DNA from: Timema cristinae
Taxonomy: Eukaryota > Arthropoda > Insecta > Phasmatodea > Timematidae
Length of the DNA stretch: 64,000 bases
Assembly: GCA_039000515.1 (NCBI GenBank)
Contig: JBCFYV010000849.1
Span: 1 to 64,000, forward strand
Direction of reading: 5' to 3'
How positions within the stretch are numbered: the stretch's first letter is position 1; each line of letters begins with the position of its first letter. Below, in pieces: positions 21,866 through 32,301 of this stretch. A program made the position numbers and the translations under genes. Under the pieces are notes generated by a model. It saw nothing but the letters and a program-made list of their open reading frames with translations, was not told the origin of the DNA and ran no database searches.

Positions 21866-22240
21866 ATGCCGTTTAAATGCTGCGTTTGTGATGGATCCTA
21901 CGCAAAGCTATCCAATCTTATTCGGCACAAAATTCAATGTCAGCAAACTGCTGCTCACCAGGATACCTGTTGGGACGAGGAGGTATTATGCAGGGCGTTA
22001 GACATGATCGAGAAAGAGGAATACAGCCGTGTCAAGTGCTTAAACGAACTTGAGAAAAACAAAAGTTATAACGTTGTGCTATCGGAAGAGCCCGAACCTA
22101 ATGTTATTGTGCTTGAGTTTGTTGGAAGAGTAAGATTGCCAGGTAAAAACTGTGGAGACATTATCAATATACACTCTAGCGTCTCTCAACGTGTCTTGAA
22201 CTATTATGGAGGTGGCTCCTACACATTTTCTAGATGGTAG
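21866..22240 (+). CDS. Zinc-finger-like small protein (about 124 aa)
   Basis: I chose ATG 21866, giving MPFKCCVCDGSYAKLSNLIR as the start; the frame is open 12 codons further upstream but without support. The N-terminus fits a C2HC/C2H2-type finger: C-x2-C, 12 residues with hydrophobic positions, H, then C after four residues. A helical middle part follows (DEEVLCRALDMIEKEEYS), then a beta-rich C-terminus ending YGGGSYTFSRW. It may bind DNA or RNA through the finger. A poly(A) signal AATAAA is at 22326, 86 bases after the stop. The last codons and the 3' region are tandemly copied downstream (22338 and 22459). Third gene of the cluster; no relative could be named. Confidence 0.65.
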   Translation: MPFKCCVCDGSYAKLSNLIRHKIQCQQTAAHQDTCWDEEVLCRALDMIEKEEYSRVKCLNELEKNKSYNVVLSEEPEPNVIVLEFVGRVRLPGKNCGDIINIHSSVSQRVLNYYGGGSYTFSRW

Positions 22241-22480
22241 ATGTATTTTATATGTATTGGTCAAAACACCTAAATAATATTGCTGCTTGTTGTGAATGTT
22301 TTAAATTAACCAATTGTTGATTGGTAATAAAATTGACTCCTACTCATTTTCTAACTGGTAGATGTCTTTTATATGTATTGGTCAAATGACCTAAATAATA
22401 TTGCTGCTTGTTGTGAATGTTTTAAATTAACCAATTGTTGATTGTCAATAAAATTGACTCCTACTCATTTTCTGGCTGGT
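22217..22480 (+). repeat. 121-base tandem units carrying a copied stop-codon end
   Basis: Units start at 22217, 22338 and 22459, each opening with the codons for S-Y-(T/S)-F-S-x-W followed by TAG, then a conserved 3' tail with 'ctaaataatattgctgcttg' and AATAAA. The first unit is the true end of the 21866 gene. The later ones are duplicates of its C-terminal codons plus 3' region; the third runs into the larger duplication that follows. Confidence 0.8.
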
Positions 22481-24235
22481 AGATGTATTTTATGTGTATT
22501 GGTCAAAAGACCTAAATAATATTGCTGCTTGTTGTTGTTGTTTTAAATTAATCAATTGCTGATTGTCAATAAAAAAAGAAACTAGCACTAAAATGTCGTT
22601 ATTATTTTTAAATCCTCGGCTGGACAATCAAAGACCTGAAGGAGACGCCAACATTGTTGTGACTTAGTTTGCTATCCAGGGTTGAATTGCTTATCTAATC
22701 CATAATATATATTTACGAGTATATCTTACCCCCTTAATGTGAACAAACCAGTATACGTACTAAGATACATATGTAAGCCAAAGTTTCCAGGGTTCGATTC
22801 CTTGTGCAGGTGTAATTTTTTAAGAATATGATATGTATTAAAATGGTGAAGAAGAAAATGCTACATATAAAGGAGGAAGCAGTTTTCTCATCACGGCGTT
22901 AGGAAGACTGCCCACTGCGCCAAGTGTCCAGAAAGAATGTATAACTCTCTCTCTCTGTGAAGGGAGACATGTATTGGTCTGTTAATCTATGTCGCGTGGT
23001 CAATGGTCAAGACGTCTAAGGAATCACTTGGCCACGAGGCGTTAGCATGTCTGTCTGTCCCCCCAGAGTCAAGTGTCCAGGCTTCGATTCCCTGTATGAC
23101 TGAAAATGTTGGTTCAAGAGGGGAATGGGAACTAGTACACCAATTGAAGCAAAGAGACGGTCTTACACATGTCAGGGGTTCGAAACCCTATATTAGCCAT
23201 ATGTCATGATGTTTTTTTTCTGGGAGAGCGGATTCCTGTAAGGTTTTTCCCTGTCTCACTCTCCGTGCAAAAGTTGGGGTTCACTTCCATGTCCTTTCAA
23301 AAAAAGTAATTATGTTGCTACCAAACCTATGTCAAATATGATACTTTGAGCTGGAAACTGTCTGTAGACATCTTTTATAAGTATTGATCAAAAGACCTAA
23401 ATAATATTGCTTGTTGTTGTTGTTGTTTTAAATTAATCAATTGCTGATTGTCAATAAAAAAACTAGCAATAAAATGTTATTATTTTTTAAATCCTCGGCT
23501 GGAGAATCAAAGACCTGAAGGAGACGCCAACATTGTTGTGACTTAGTTTGCTATCCAGGGTTGAATTGCTTATCTAATCCATAATATATATTTACGAGTA
23601 TATCTTACCCCCTTAATGTGAACAAACCAGTATACGTACTAAGATACATATGTAAGCCAAAGTTTCCAGGGTTCGATTCCCTTGTGCAGGTGTAATTTTT
23701 TTAAGAATATGATATGTATTAAAAGGGTGAAGAAGAAAATACTACATATAAAGGAGTCAACAGCTTTCTCATCACGGTGTTAGGAAGACTGCCCGCTGCG
23801 CCAAGTGTCCAGAAAGAATGTATAACTCTCTCTCTCTCTGTGAAGGGAGACATGTATTGGTCTATTAATCTATGTCGCGTGGTCAACGGTCAAGACGTCT
23901 AAGGAATCACTTGGCCACGAGGCGTTAGCATGTCTGTCTGTCCCCACCAGAGTCAAGTGTCCAGGCTTCGATTCCCTGTATGACTGAAAATGTTGGTTCA
24001 AGAGGGGAATGGGAACTAGTACACCAATTGAAGCAAAGAGACGGTCTTACACATGTCAGGGGTTCGAAACCCTATATTAGCCACATGTCATGATTTTTTT
24101 TCGGGGAGAGCGGATTCCTGTAAGGTGTTTCCCTGTCTCACTCTCCGTGCAAAAGTTGAGGTTCACTTCCATGTCCTTTAAAAAGTAATTATGTTGCTAC
24201 CAACCCTATGTCAAATATGATCCTTTGAGCTGGTG
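22481..24235 (+). repeat. Tandem duplication of about 880 bases with tRNA-like pieces
   Basis: 22481-23362 and 23363-24235 match along their length with small indels. Each contains three tRNA-like fragments with B-box-like cores ('cagggttcgattcc', 'ccaggcttcgattccctg', 'aggggttcgaaaccc'), a (CT)n run, and a shared 'aatcctcggctgga' start. No protein-coding potential is visible in either copy beyond short chance frames. Confidence 0.82.
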
Positions 24236-24609
24236 GCAATCATCCAGTGGACCAGGATTAGAATTCCCGTCCTTGTTTTATTATCTTCATTCGTAGCAGT
24301 CGACGGTATGCTAAGCAAAAAAAACTCTCTGTTGATAAATGAAACTTTATTTTGTTCACGCCTCAGTGATAAATCTTTGAAATTATTTATGAAAATTTAT
24401 TCATCATCAACAATGTTTTGATTCAAATCTTTAAGTAAAATTGTAGGAAAAGATTTAATTATCTCCTCAGTACACAATTGACTTAATGATATGTGTGAAG
24501 TGGAGACACGAGGAGTTTTTTAAACATTTATATCAGCTTAGGAAATAACCTCAGGTGTAGTGATTGAGGAGCCATGCTTAAATAACATAATTCATAAGTC
24601 TAATTGTAG

Positions 24610-25870
24610 TGCTTTTAATGAAACATTTATTTATTTATTTATAAAAACAAACAACATTTTGATGATCACAATAACTAATCACAAATATAAACGTTTAACC
24701 AAAAAAAATTTCTAATATATATATATATATTTAACAATCAATTATTATTCTACAATAATATTTCTGATTGAAATAGCGGACCAGATAATAATTACTATAT
24801 TTTATTTATAAAAACAAACACAACATTTTGCTGATCACAATAACTAATCTGTAAATATAAACGTTTAACCAAAATTTTTCTAATATTTATTTAACAAAAT
24901 TTAAATTTTCAAAATAAATACCTTATACGTTAAAATCAAAATACTGGGGTATCATCCGGTGCATAACGTCGTCTATATCAATATCCGAATCACCATCGTT
25001 AACAAAATTTAAATTTTCAAAATAAATAAATTATACATGAATTACCTGAGATTTATTTGGTATTTGTAAATATTAGATTTTTCCTGTTAAAATCGGTCTG
25101 TTTTTCTAATATATATTTAACAATCAATTATTATTCTACAATAATATTTCTGATTAAAATAGCGGCCCAAATAATAATTACTATATTTTATTAATAAAAA
25201 AACAAACAACATTTTGCTGATCACAATAGCTAATCTGTAAATATAAACGTTTAACCAAAATTTAAATTTTCAAAATAAATACCTTATATGTTTAAATCAA
25301 AATAAATAAATAAATTATACATGAATTACCTGAGATTTATTTGGTATTTGTAAATATTCGATTTTTTCCTCTTAAAATCGGACTATTTTTCTAATATATA
25401 TTTAACAATCAATTATTATTCTACAATAATATTTCTGATTAAAATAGCGGACCAAATAATAATTACTATATTTTATTTATAAAAACAAGCACAACATTTT
25501 GCTGATCACAATAACTAATCTGTAAATATAAACGTTTAACCAAAAAATTTTTCTAATATTTATTTAACAAAATTTAAATTTTCAAAATAAATACCTTATA
25601 TGTTTAAATCAAAATAAATTTGAATTACCTGAGATTTATTCGGTATTTGTAAATATTAGATTTTTCCTGTTAAAATCAGCCTATTTTTCTAATATATATT
25701 TAACAATCAATTATTATTCTATAACAATATTTCTGATTGAAATAGCTGACCAAATTATAATTACTAAACAAACACAACATTTTGATGAGCACAAAAAAAA
25801 CTAATCTGTAAATATAAACGTTTAACCAAATTTTTTTCTAATATTTATCAAACAAAATTTAAATTTTCAA
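24610..25870 (-). repeat. Irregular AT-rich repeat array behind the minus-strand gene
   Basis: Four to five copies of a block containing 'acaatcaattattattctac' (24735, 25119, 25407, 25700) and 'aaatataaacgtttaacc', spaced about 290-380 bases. At 24932-25003 one unit carries a near copy of the C-terminal codons of the 25881-26386 exon, including the stop. On the minus strand three units also hold a possible short exon (25046-25083, 25330-25368, 25629-25666) between acceptor-like and AG|GTAATT donor-like sites. Confidence 0.75.
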
Positions 25871-25880
25871 AATAAATACC

Positions 25881-26386
25881 TTAAATGTTTAAATCAAAAT
25901 ACTGGGGCATCATCCGGCGCATAACGTCGTCTATATCAATATCAGTATCCGTATCACCCTCGGCACATGGTGAAGGGGATGTCAAGTCTATTGTTCTTGC
26001 GCCTGAAATAGCGGTCCGGATAGGCCGCGTTGCTCTTCTCTTGTCAACACGGCCTATCCAAATCCCTGAATTAATTTTTCGTACCCCCGAGGTACCTGGA
26101 GACGATTGTGACAGCGTGTCCACCGGAGACGCTGGAGGAGGCGCCTGAGGAAGGTCCTGGGTGACCAAGGGTACCCCGGGGGTTTGCGTGGAGCGCTGCC
26201 CGTTCTCTGGAACAGCGGTGGTAGGAGGCAGCTGGTTCCTTGAATGGTGTCGGCGGACAACGTCGGCCATATAGGCTACCATAGCCTCTACAAAGTTGTC
26301 CGCCAACCTCAAACTTTCTTTGTTTTGCGCGATCTCCGCTGCCTGCTGTACCACCGTCAGACCATCAGCGCTCCAGCAGGACTCAT
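25881..26386 (-). CDS. Terminal exon of the microexon gene; acidic/proline-rich protein
   Basis: On the minus strand the exon follows an acceptor 'cttaattgcttag' and starts in phase 1 (AT|GAG), matching the phase left by the upstream microexons. About 167 residues: an Ala/Glu-rich helical start (VVQQAAEIAQNKESLRLADN), a VRRHH basic turn, a long Pro/Ser/Thr-rich disordered part, a basic patch GRVDKRRATRPIRT, and an acidic Asp-repeat tail ending MPQYFDLNI, TAA at 25881-25883. It resembles a regulatory or adaptor protein with charged patches; no known family. There is no ATG suited to translation alone near its start, which favours it being an exon. A donor-like AAG|GTATTT lies one base after the stop. 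A partial copy of its end is at 24932-25003. Confidence 0.6.
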
Positions 26387-26771
26387 CTAAGCAATTAAGT
26401 TAAGTTTAACTTTGAGTTGCACCGCGCCATTTATATTTAAATAACTTATAACTGGCTTATTCATTAAACGGGTGAGAAAGTTTCTTAGTGTCAATCTATA
26501 GCAGGCAGCTAATATAAATACAAACAAAGTTAGGATTTTAGCCACACACACACACACATAATAGTTATTGCGGTTTTTTTTCCATCAAACCAGAGACTCC
26601 TGATCGAGAAAAATAAGTATGGTTCATGAATATATATTTAAAGCGCCGGCAAGAAATTAAACAAGAAGCTCGTATTTTAGGCACGCATAACCCTAAATGT
26701 TTTCACGTGAAGGGAACGTGGCACACGTTAAAAAAAAACAAAAAAAAAAAATCTATGGCTTAGTGTAGTCA

Positions 26772-26820
<49 letters not shown>

Positions 26821-27792
26821 GCATTATAAAGCCTACGGAATCACTCCCCCCTTGGCTGCGGTCTGACAAACACACACCGGTCTAACGGGGCGGTTCCTTA
26901 TAGTAGGAATAGGGTGGGGTGTCTTGTGTAGGGCCCAATAGCTTGCTTGTGGTACCGGGGGGTTATTAGGAGCAAATGCCTGTATTCTAATACTAAAGGG
27001 GTGTCAGATAATATCTGTAGGCGTGTCAGCGGTGGTGATGACGAGACGAGTCGGGTTGTCCGGTTGACCATCAGGGCTGGTCCGTTGCAGTGGTGGGGGA
27101 AGGACCGAAAAGAAATAGGCTCTCTGGATTGGCTCTTGACGTATGGAGTAAATCTTCTGTTGTATATCCATGTTCTGTTATAAATAATCAATACTTTATT
27201 TACTGTAGTGTTGCTACAACAACGTAAATACCTGTTATTTTAGTTTCACAAAACTTATGGTTTCTACAGACCTACCTACCGCTTACTAGCATAAAGATAA
27301 GAAGCGAGAGAAAGTCCCGGCATCATTTATTTATACAAGTAATTGTAGATATATAATATTATAGTTTTTAACCTATTTATTCCTTAACTATCGAGAAAGG
27401 TTCTTTTTTTTTTTTGACGGTGGAAAAGCAGATAGCTATTATAAACACAAACAGTAAGAAAGTTTGGATTTATTCACGGATAGTTATTTTCATTAAGTAT
27501 CGTTCATGTAGGCAAGAAATTAGCCCGCCTATTAGCTAATATTTGTCAAAGAGGTAATCGAGCAGGGACGTCCTCCCGCAAATTTAACTAGGGCAAATAA
27601 ACAGACAACTTATAAAATTAAATAGCTGAATCAAGCCTATAATGTCCTATAACAGCATTGACTAACATTTAACTCAAGCATGAAATATGTTTTTTTTAAA
27701 CAGTAGCAAATTTAACCCTAGCAAATACACATACAAATTAAAATTTAAAATCAAGCACTTTTAAGCCAAGTAACAGAAGAGAATTGAAATAC
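26387..27792 (-). other. Region between last microexon and terminal exon; intron or additional exon
   Basis: If splicing goes directly from the microexon at 27793-27804 to the acceptor at 26387, this is a 1.4 kb intron. It holds an (ATT)n microsatellite (about 26772-26821) and a coding-like stretch at 26833-27171 (separate entry) with a good acceptor 'gattatttataacag' before it, so another exon may be included. Confidence 0.45.
26833..27171 (-). pseudogene. Coding-like 112-codon frame with one in-frame TGA
   Basis: On the minus strand ATG 27171 opens a frame (MDIQQKIYSIRQEPIQRAYF) that runs to TAG at 26833-26835, broken only by TGA at 27004-27006 where CGA would restore arginine. The part after the stop reads AFAPNNPPVPQASYWALHK and ends with a Cys-containing CVCQT and KGGVIP. 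Composition is protein-like, while the neighbouring DNA is AT-rich. Two other frames are also open for tens of codons: a 97-codon one, and a phase-1 one beginning EHGYTTEDLLHTSRANPE if the preceding acceptor is used. Which frame is real cannot be decided from sequence alone. Confidence 0.4.
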
Positions 27793-28812
27793 CTTGTGTG
27801 GAGGCTGTTGAATTATGATTAGATTAATAAATGCTAGCTTTTAAAACAGTAGCAAATTTAACCCTAGCAAATACTCAGACAATTTAAAAATTAAAATCAA
27901 GCACTTTTAAGCCAAGTAACAGAAGAGAATGAAATACCTTTTGTGGAGGCTGTTGAATTATGATTAGATTAATAAATGCTAGCTTTTAAAACAGTAGCAA
28001 ATTTAACCCTAACAAATACCCAGGCAATTTAAAAATTAAAATCAAGCACTTTTAAGCCAAGTAACAGAAGAGAATTGAAATACCTTGTGTGGAGGCTGTT
28101 GAATTATGATTAGATTAATAAATGCTAGCTTTTAAAACAGTAGCAAATTTAACCCTAACAAATACCCAGGCAATTTAAAATTTAAAATCAAACACTTTTA
28201 AGCCAAGTAACAGAAGAGAATTGAAATACCTTGTGTGGAGGCTGTTGAATTATGATTAGATTAATAAATGCTAGCTTTTAAAACAGTAGCAAATTTAACC
28301 CTAACAAATACCCAGGCAATTTAAAATTTAAAATCAAACACTTTTTAAGCCATGTAACAGAATAGAATTGAAATACCTTGTGTGGAGGCTGTTGAGTTAT
28401 GATTAGATTAATAAATGCTAGCTTTTAAAACAGTAGCAAATTTAACCCTAGCAAATACATAGACAATTTAAAATTTAAAATCAAACACTTTTAAGCCATG
28501 TAACAGAAGAGAATTCAAATACCTTGTGTGGAGGCTGTTGAATTATGATTAGATTAATAAATGCTAGCTTTTAAAACAGTAGCAAATTTAACCCTAACAA
28601 ATACCCAAGCAATTTAAAATTTAAAATCAAGCACTTTTAAGCCATGTAACAGAATAGAATTGAAATACCTTGTGTGGAGGCTGAATTATGATTAGATTAA
28701 TAAATGCTAGCTTTTAAAACAGTAGCAAATTTAACCCTAGCAAATACACAGACAATTTAAAATTTAAAATCAGACACTTTTTAAGCAATGTAACAGAAGA
28801 GAATTGAAATAC
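27680..28812 (-). repeat. Seven tandem 146-base units, each an intron plus a 12-nt microexon
   Basis: Periods between successive units are 145-147 bases. On the minus strand each unit has a donor (AAG|GTATTTC), a pyrimidine-poor but conserved intron with a branch-like 'tctaatc' about 20 bases before the acceptor, and an acceptor AACAG (TTCAG in the first). The microexons are 28669-28680, 28523-28534, 28377-28388, 28230-28241, 28084-28095, 27938-27949 and 27793-27804. Six are CCTCCACACAAG; the one at 27938 is CCTCCACAAAAG. Introns would be about 134 bases. Confidence 0.85.
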
Positions 28813-28840
28813 CTTGGGTGGATGATGCCGAATTTTCCAT
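27793..28840 (-). CDS. First exon plus seven 12-nt microexons encoding an ASTQ repeat
   Basis: The first coding exon is 28813-28840: ATG, MENSASSTQ, then one base (G) before donor AAG|GTATTT. Each microexon supplies CC TCC ACA CAA G, so in phase 1 it codes A-S-T-Q (A-S-T-K for 27938-27949). The end of exon 1 is itself A-S-S-T-Q, showing that the array arose by duplicating this exon-intron boundary. Each unit is 12 nt, so any number can be included or skipped without changing frame, and the terminal exon (25881-26386) also needs phase 1. Together this predicts a protein with a variable Ser/Thr/Gln-rich N-terminus and a helical, Pro-rich, acidic C-terminus. Splicing is inferred from site consensus and phase only; no transcript evidence is available. 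Confidence 0.6.
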
Positions 28841-28913
28841 CTTGATTAATCAGTCGTTCTGAAACGTGCGGTTTCCACTTGAAGAAGGCAGAGGGTTGGT
28901 TGAAACTCATCCC

Positions 28914-28924
28914 TATATATATAT
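28914..28924 (-). promoter_or_regulatory. TATA box of the microexon gene
   Basis: TATATATATAT on the minus strand, 74 bases before the ATG at 28840. A start about 30 bases downstream (near 28885) would exclude the earlier ATG at 28910, supporting 28840 as the first usable start. The arrangement mirrors the TATA-driven cluster on the other strand. Confidence 0.55.
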
Positions 28925-29620
28925 GAACCAAAACCTCCCTTTCACTGGAGAGCCATCGACCTCCTTTCTAATTTACATCGAAAATAGAAGCGGAAAAATA
29001 CGTATTGTCTCACCAATACTTGAGCAATATTAGTTTTCAACGACACACTTATTGTGTGGTACACTCGAAATTTAAAAAAAAAAAACGCGCTAGTAACGAT
29101 AAAAATTATAGCGTGGGACCAGGAATCGAATCGAGAGTGCTTTCTTAAACCTGTGGCTCGCAAACCATCCCTGGTTCATCCACCTTGACGTGATAAATTC
29201 CCTGGTTTCAACTGTTGACATTAGAACCTAAGGGTCGCTAACGATTGATCTTGGGCATCAAGAATCAGGACGAATGGTGTCACCTTCATTGTTTGACTTG
29301 TGACCGCAAACACACTATCCGTGGTTCAAATCACGGCTGGGTGAAAGTTAAACTCTCCCTGCGGTTCACTTAGCCTAGTATATAAGTTTTAATAATTTTG
29401 CTAAACAACTCCACTCCATAGATTCCTTCAACAGCGCCGGGGGTTTTTCCATATTCTCCCGGCGGGTACACTTATGTGTGTGTGAACTTGAAACCTTACC
29501 TTAAATATTTTAATTTGTTTGGTAGAAAGACCAAAACTATAGTATGAAGAGCATATAGCTACTTTACCTGCGGTCAGTATCTATCAACATACTTGCTCGG
29601 TATGCGTTTGTTATTCACCT
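28925..29620. other. Non-coding with tRNA-like fragments
   Basis: Small tRNA-like pieces with B-box-like cores are present near 29110-29170 (minus, 'gaccaggaatcgaatcgaga') and 29310-29350 (plus, 'gtggttcaaatcacggctgg'). No gene was recognised. Confidence 0.5.
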
Positions 29621-29624
29621 GCAT

Positions 29625-29905
29625 CACAGGTAGCGTAGTCTAAGACGTCACTGCCAATGCCTGGGAGGTCGCGGGTTTGATTCCCGTTCTGGTACATGAC
29701 CATTCTAGGTGTCAGCCCTCCCGCAAACGTAGACCAAAGGTGTTTTTTCCGCACCCTTCGTGAAAATGCGGGTACATTTTCCGTCCTCCTATCTACTTAG
29801 CGGGGTTCATCATTGGTTTGACTTCGAACACTGAGGCAAATGCGGGTACACTATCCCAAGATATTAAATACCGTGTGTGAACTCGTCACCTTACCTTAAA
29901 TATTA
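29625..29905 (+). repeat. tRNA-derived SINE, family B
   Basis: Head 'ggtagcgtagtctaagacgt' and B box 'cgcgggtttgattcccg' are followed by a body with 'gcgggtacactatcccaag' and 'gtgtgaactcgtcacctta'. The tail is shared with 32302-32420 and 32560-32640, which defines a second SINE family distinct from family A. Confidence 0.65.
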
Positions 29906-30543
29906 ACAACATATTCTTACTAGTTTTTTTATTGACAATCAACAATTAATTTACAAGCGCAATATTATTTAGGTCTTTGCCGACTGTGAGTACTTGACGT
30001 ATGAATAGGGGATTCTGCCTGTTTAAAGTATATGCTGTATATCACATGACTTGAGACGTATGAATATGTTAAATAGTGAGTATTCAGACAGAACTTTTAT
30101 TGCTTTCTACCCTAGAATTATTTGTACTACAGATCACCTGACTTGACGTATGAATACGGGGTTCTGACCGTTTAAAATATCACATGGCCGGGCGTATGAT
30201 AAATACTCAGCAAATTGTTAAAGAAAACCTTACATTGACTTATTTATTATTTGTAAACTCTCCTAGAAACCTTACATTAACTAAACTGGCTTTCGATGCC
30301 ATCTAGTGGGCCGATAAGCAAGCACGACAAAACCCTGTACGGCAATTAAATAATATTAATATAATATTAAATATTAAATAATGTATAACCTTTACACATG
30401 TTCCTATGTTAAATACCTAGGGGAAAAAAAATCATGGCGGCTATATATATTTTGATAACATAAATAATAACTTTTACATAAGTTTATAAGTAAAATATCT
30501 AGGAAAAAAATCACGGTGCTTATATAACTTTTAGATACATTCC
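29833..30543 (+). repeat. Direct repeat, copy 1 (about 710 bases)
   Basis: Matches 32564-33270 closely, including 'ggcaattaaataatattaat' and 'aagtaaaatatctaggaaaa'. The copies are 2.7 kb apart in the same orientation. Neither contains a supported gene. Confidence 0.85.
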
Positions 30544-30654
30544 CAGAAGTTTATTTTTAAATACCCGTTTCATATTCGATACTGTAAGTACCGTTACCCA
30601 TCAGACACCTTCAACCTACCACAGAGGATGGGCCGTGTCTGCTAGATGCTCTGT

Positions 30655-30785
30655 TCAAGCAACAGCGGAGTACGCTTTGGCGCAGAATGAATAGCAAATG
30701 ATGGTGCACAACTGGTTGCATGTACTGCCATGGCGCCGAATGAATAAGTTTGGTTTAGCAAACGGTGGTGCAAAATGGACGAACG
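30655..30785 (+). repeat. Short direct repeat, copy 1
   Basis: The stretch containing 'gcggagtacgctttggcgca' through 'aacggtggtgcaaaatggac' recurs at 32030-32150. Both copies open a short conserved frame beginning MMVHNWLHVLPWRRMNKFGL, which diverges afterwards. I do not support it as a gene. Confidence 0.75.
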
Positions 30786-31189
30786 AAACCTGCTTGATTA
30801 TTACACCGTATAAATATGTGAGAGTAGATATCATAACTTTTCTATGTCTAAGATGAGGCTATTCCTATTAAAATTGGACTATACAGGAACACCCCCTCTG
30901 TCCACGTGGGTGAGATTTGAACCCAGATCGCCAAGCTGTCCAACGAGTTTTTATTCACCCAGGGTTTCCCCCACCCTCCCTCCACGCAGATGAAGGTACA
31001 TTCAAGCGAGGAGTCCTTTAAGGAACACAAACTCGTTGTTCTTTTACATTATCAATAATGCATTTGAAATAAAATAAGCGTAGTTTACTCGTGGCAATAT
31101 TACGGGTAATTCTTGTATATTAGAAATGGCCAGGTAGTGGATGCGTGCGAGAGAGCTGTCATAGACTTTGGGCAGTGGAGCATGGACAC

Positions 31190-31375
31190 TTTCCTACAAA
31201 TTCGGGTACATTTTATCAGCATTCTACTTTACGCATAAATTTCCTATTAGTGTAAATAAATACATCCTTTTTAATAATTGGTTTCTTCTGATCCACTTTC
31301 CTACAAATTCGGGTACATTTTATCTGCATTATACTTTACGCATAAATTTCCTATTAGTGTAAATAAATACATCTT
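31190..31375 (+). repeat. Tandem repeat, two units of about 112 bases
   Basis: 'ctttcctacaaattcgggta' starts at about 31191 and again at about 31303, each followed by 'tacgcataaatttcctatta'. The overlapping short frames here only reflect the repetition. Confidence 0.75.
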
Positions 31376-31869
31376 GTTCCAACCCTCCAGATCACCAAGC
31401 TGTCCAACGAGTTTTATTCACCTCTGGTTTTCCCCACCCTCCCTCCGCGCAGCTGTGCGAGGAGGCCTTTGTTTTAACACCTAATATGATTACAGGCATA
31501 GGTAAGGTCAGTGTTAGAGCAACTTTTCTATCTTTAAGATAAGCTTGTTATAGCATAGTTTACTTGCGTTTATATACAGTAATTCATGTATATTAAAATA
31601 GGACAGGTAGTAAGAAGTGGTTGTGCTAGATATTTGGTTTTAAAAGATACATTAGAATCTTTCACTCTGCACCACCTAATGGATGTGTGTGCGAGCTGTC
31701 ATAGACTTTGGGCAGTGGAGCTTAAACACGTCAACGTTCAACCAAAGTAGTAGCGAAACTGCCTTATAACGGTAAATTATTTGTTCGCTTGGTGTGCCTG
31801 TTTTGCACGGAGCTTATTGCCTGTCAGTCACACCACAGAAGTAAAGACCCTGGGAGGGTGGTGGTGGTG

Positions 31870-32160
31870 CTCTGTGGAAATTCCAGTCCGGGGGAAGGGG
31901 GTGATTCCGGCCACCAGCTCCTTGCGATGTCGAAACTGGAACTACCCGGCTCTGAGTGGGGTGGGGGGATTCAACTGCCTGAAAAGTGAAGGCTGATTGC
32001 CACTGTTGGAGGTGAGTACGTCATAGAGCCTGCGGAGTACGCTTTGGCGCAGAATGAATAGCAAATGATGGTGCACAACTGGTTGCATGTACTGCCATGG
32101 CGCCGAATGAATAAGTTTGGTTTAGCAAACGGTGGTGCAAAATGGACTAATGTGTCTCTG
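31870..32160 (+). repeat. Rearranged fragment of the arm plus short direct repeat copy 2
   Basis: Bases 31987-32035 resemble the inner arm ('aggctgattgccactgttgg' as in 34384-34405). 32030-32150 repeats 30655-30785. This shows internal rearrangement of element sequence. Confidence 0.6.
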
Positions 32161-32301
32161 CGCATACGCAACACAGATCTGTCCATAAGTCCTTTTGTAA
32201 ATCCAGGCATCGACCCAGCGAAGTGGACGGAGGTGCCTGCTCGATGCTCTGTTCCACTGCCTTAAATATGAGTGAAGAATGACCCTAAGCACGGAACGAA
32301 T

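Noticed and set aside
27680..28812. CRISPR-like array
   Set aside because: Whole units are repeated with no unique spacers, no cas genes are present, and the genome is eukaryotic. The splice-site pattern explains the structure better.
28776..28910. Alternative start at ATG 28910 for the microexon gene, giving MSFNQPSAFFKWKPHVSE
   Set aside because: It lies only four bases after the TATA box, upstream of the expected transcription start. Its frame also does not match the ASTQ repeat phase or the terminal exon.
32065..32265. 66-codon frame starting MMVHNWLHVL
   Set aside because: The first 29 codons recur at 30689, but the frames diverge and end differently. This is consistent with a duplicated non-coding segment.
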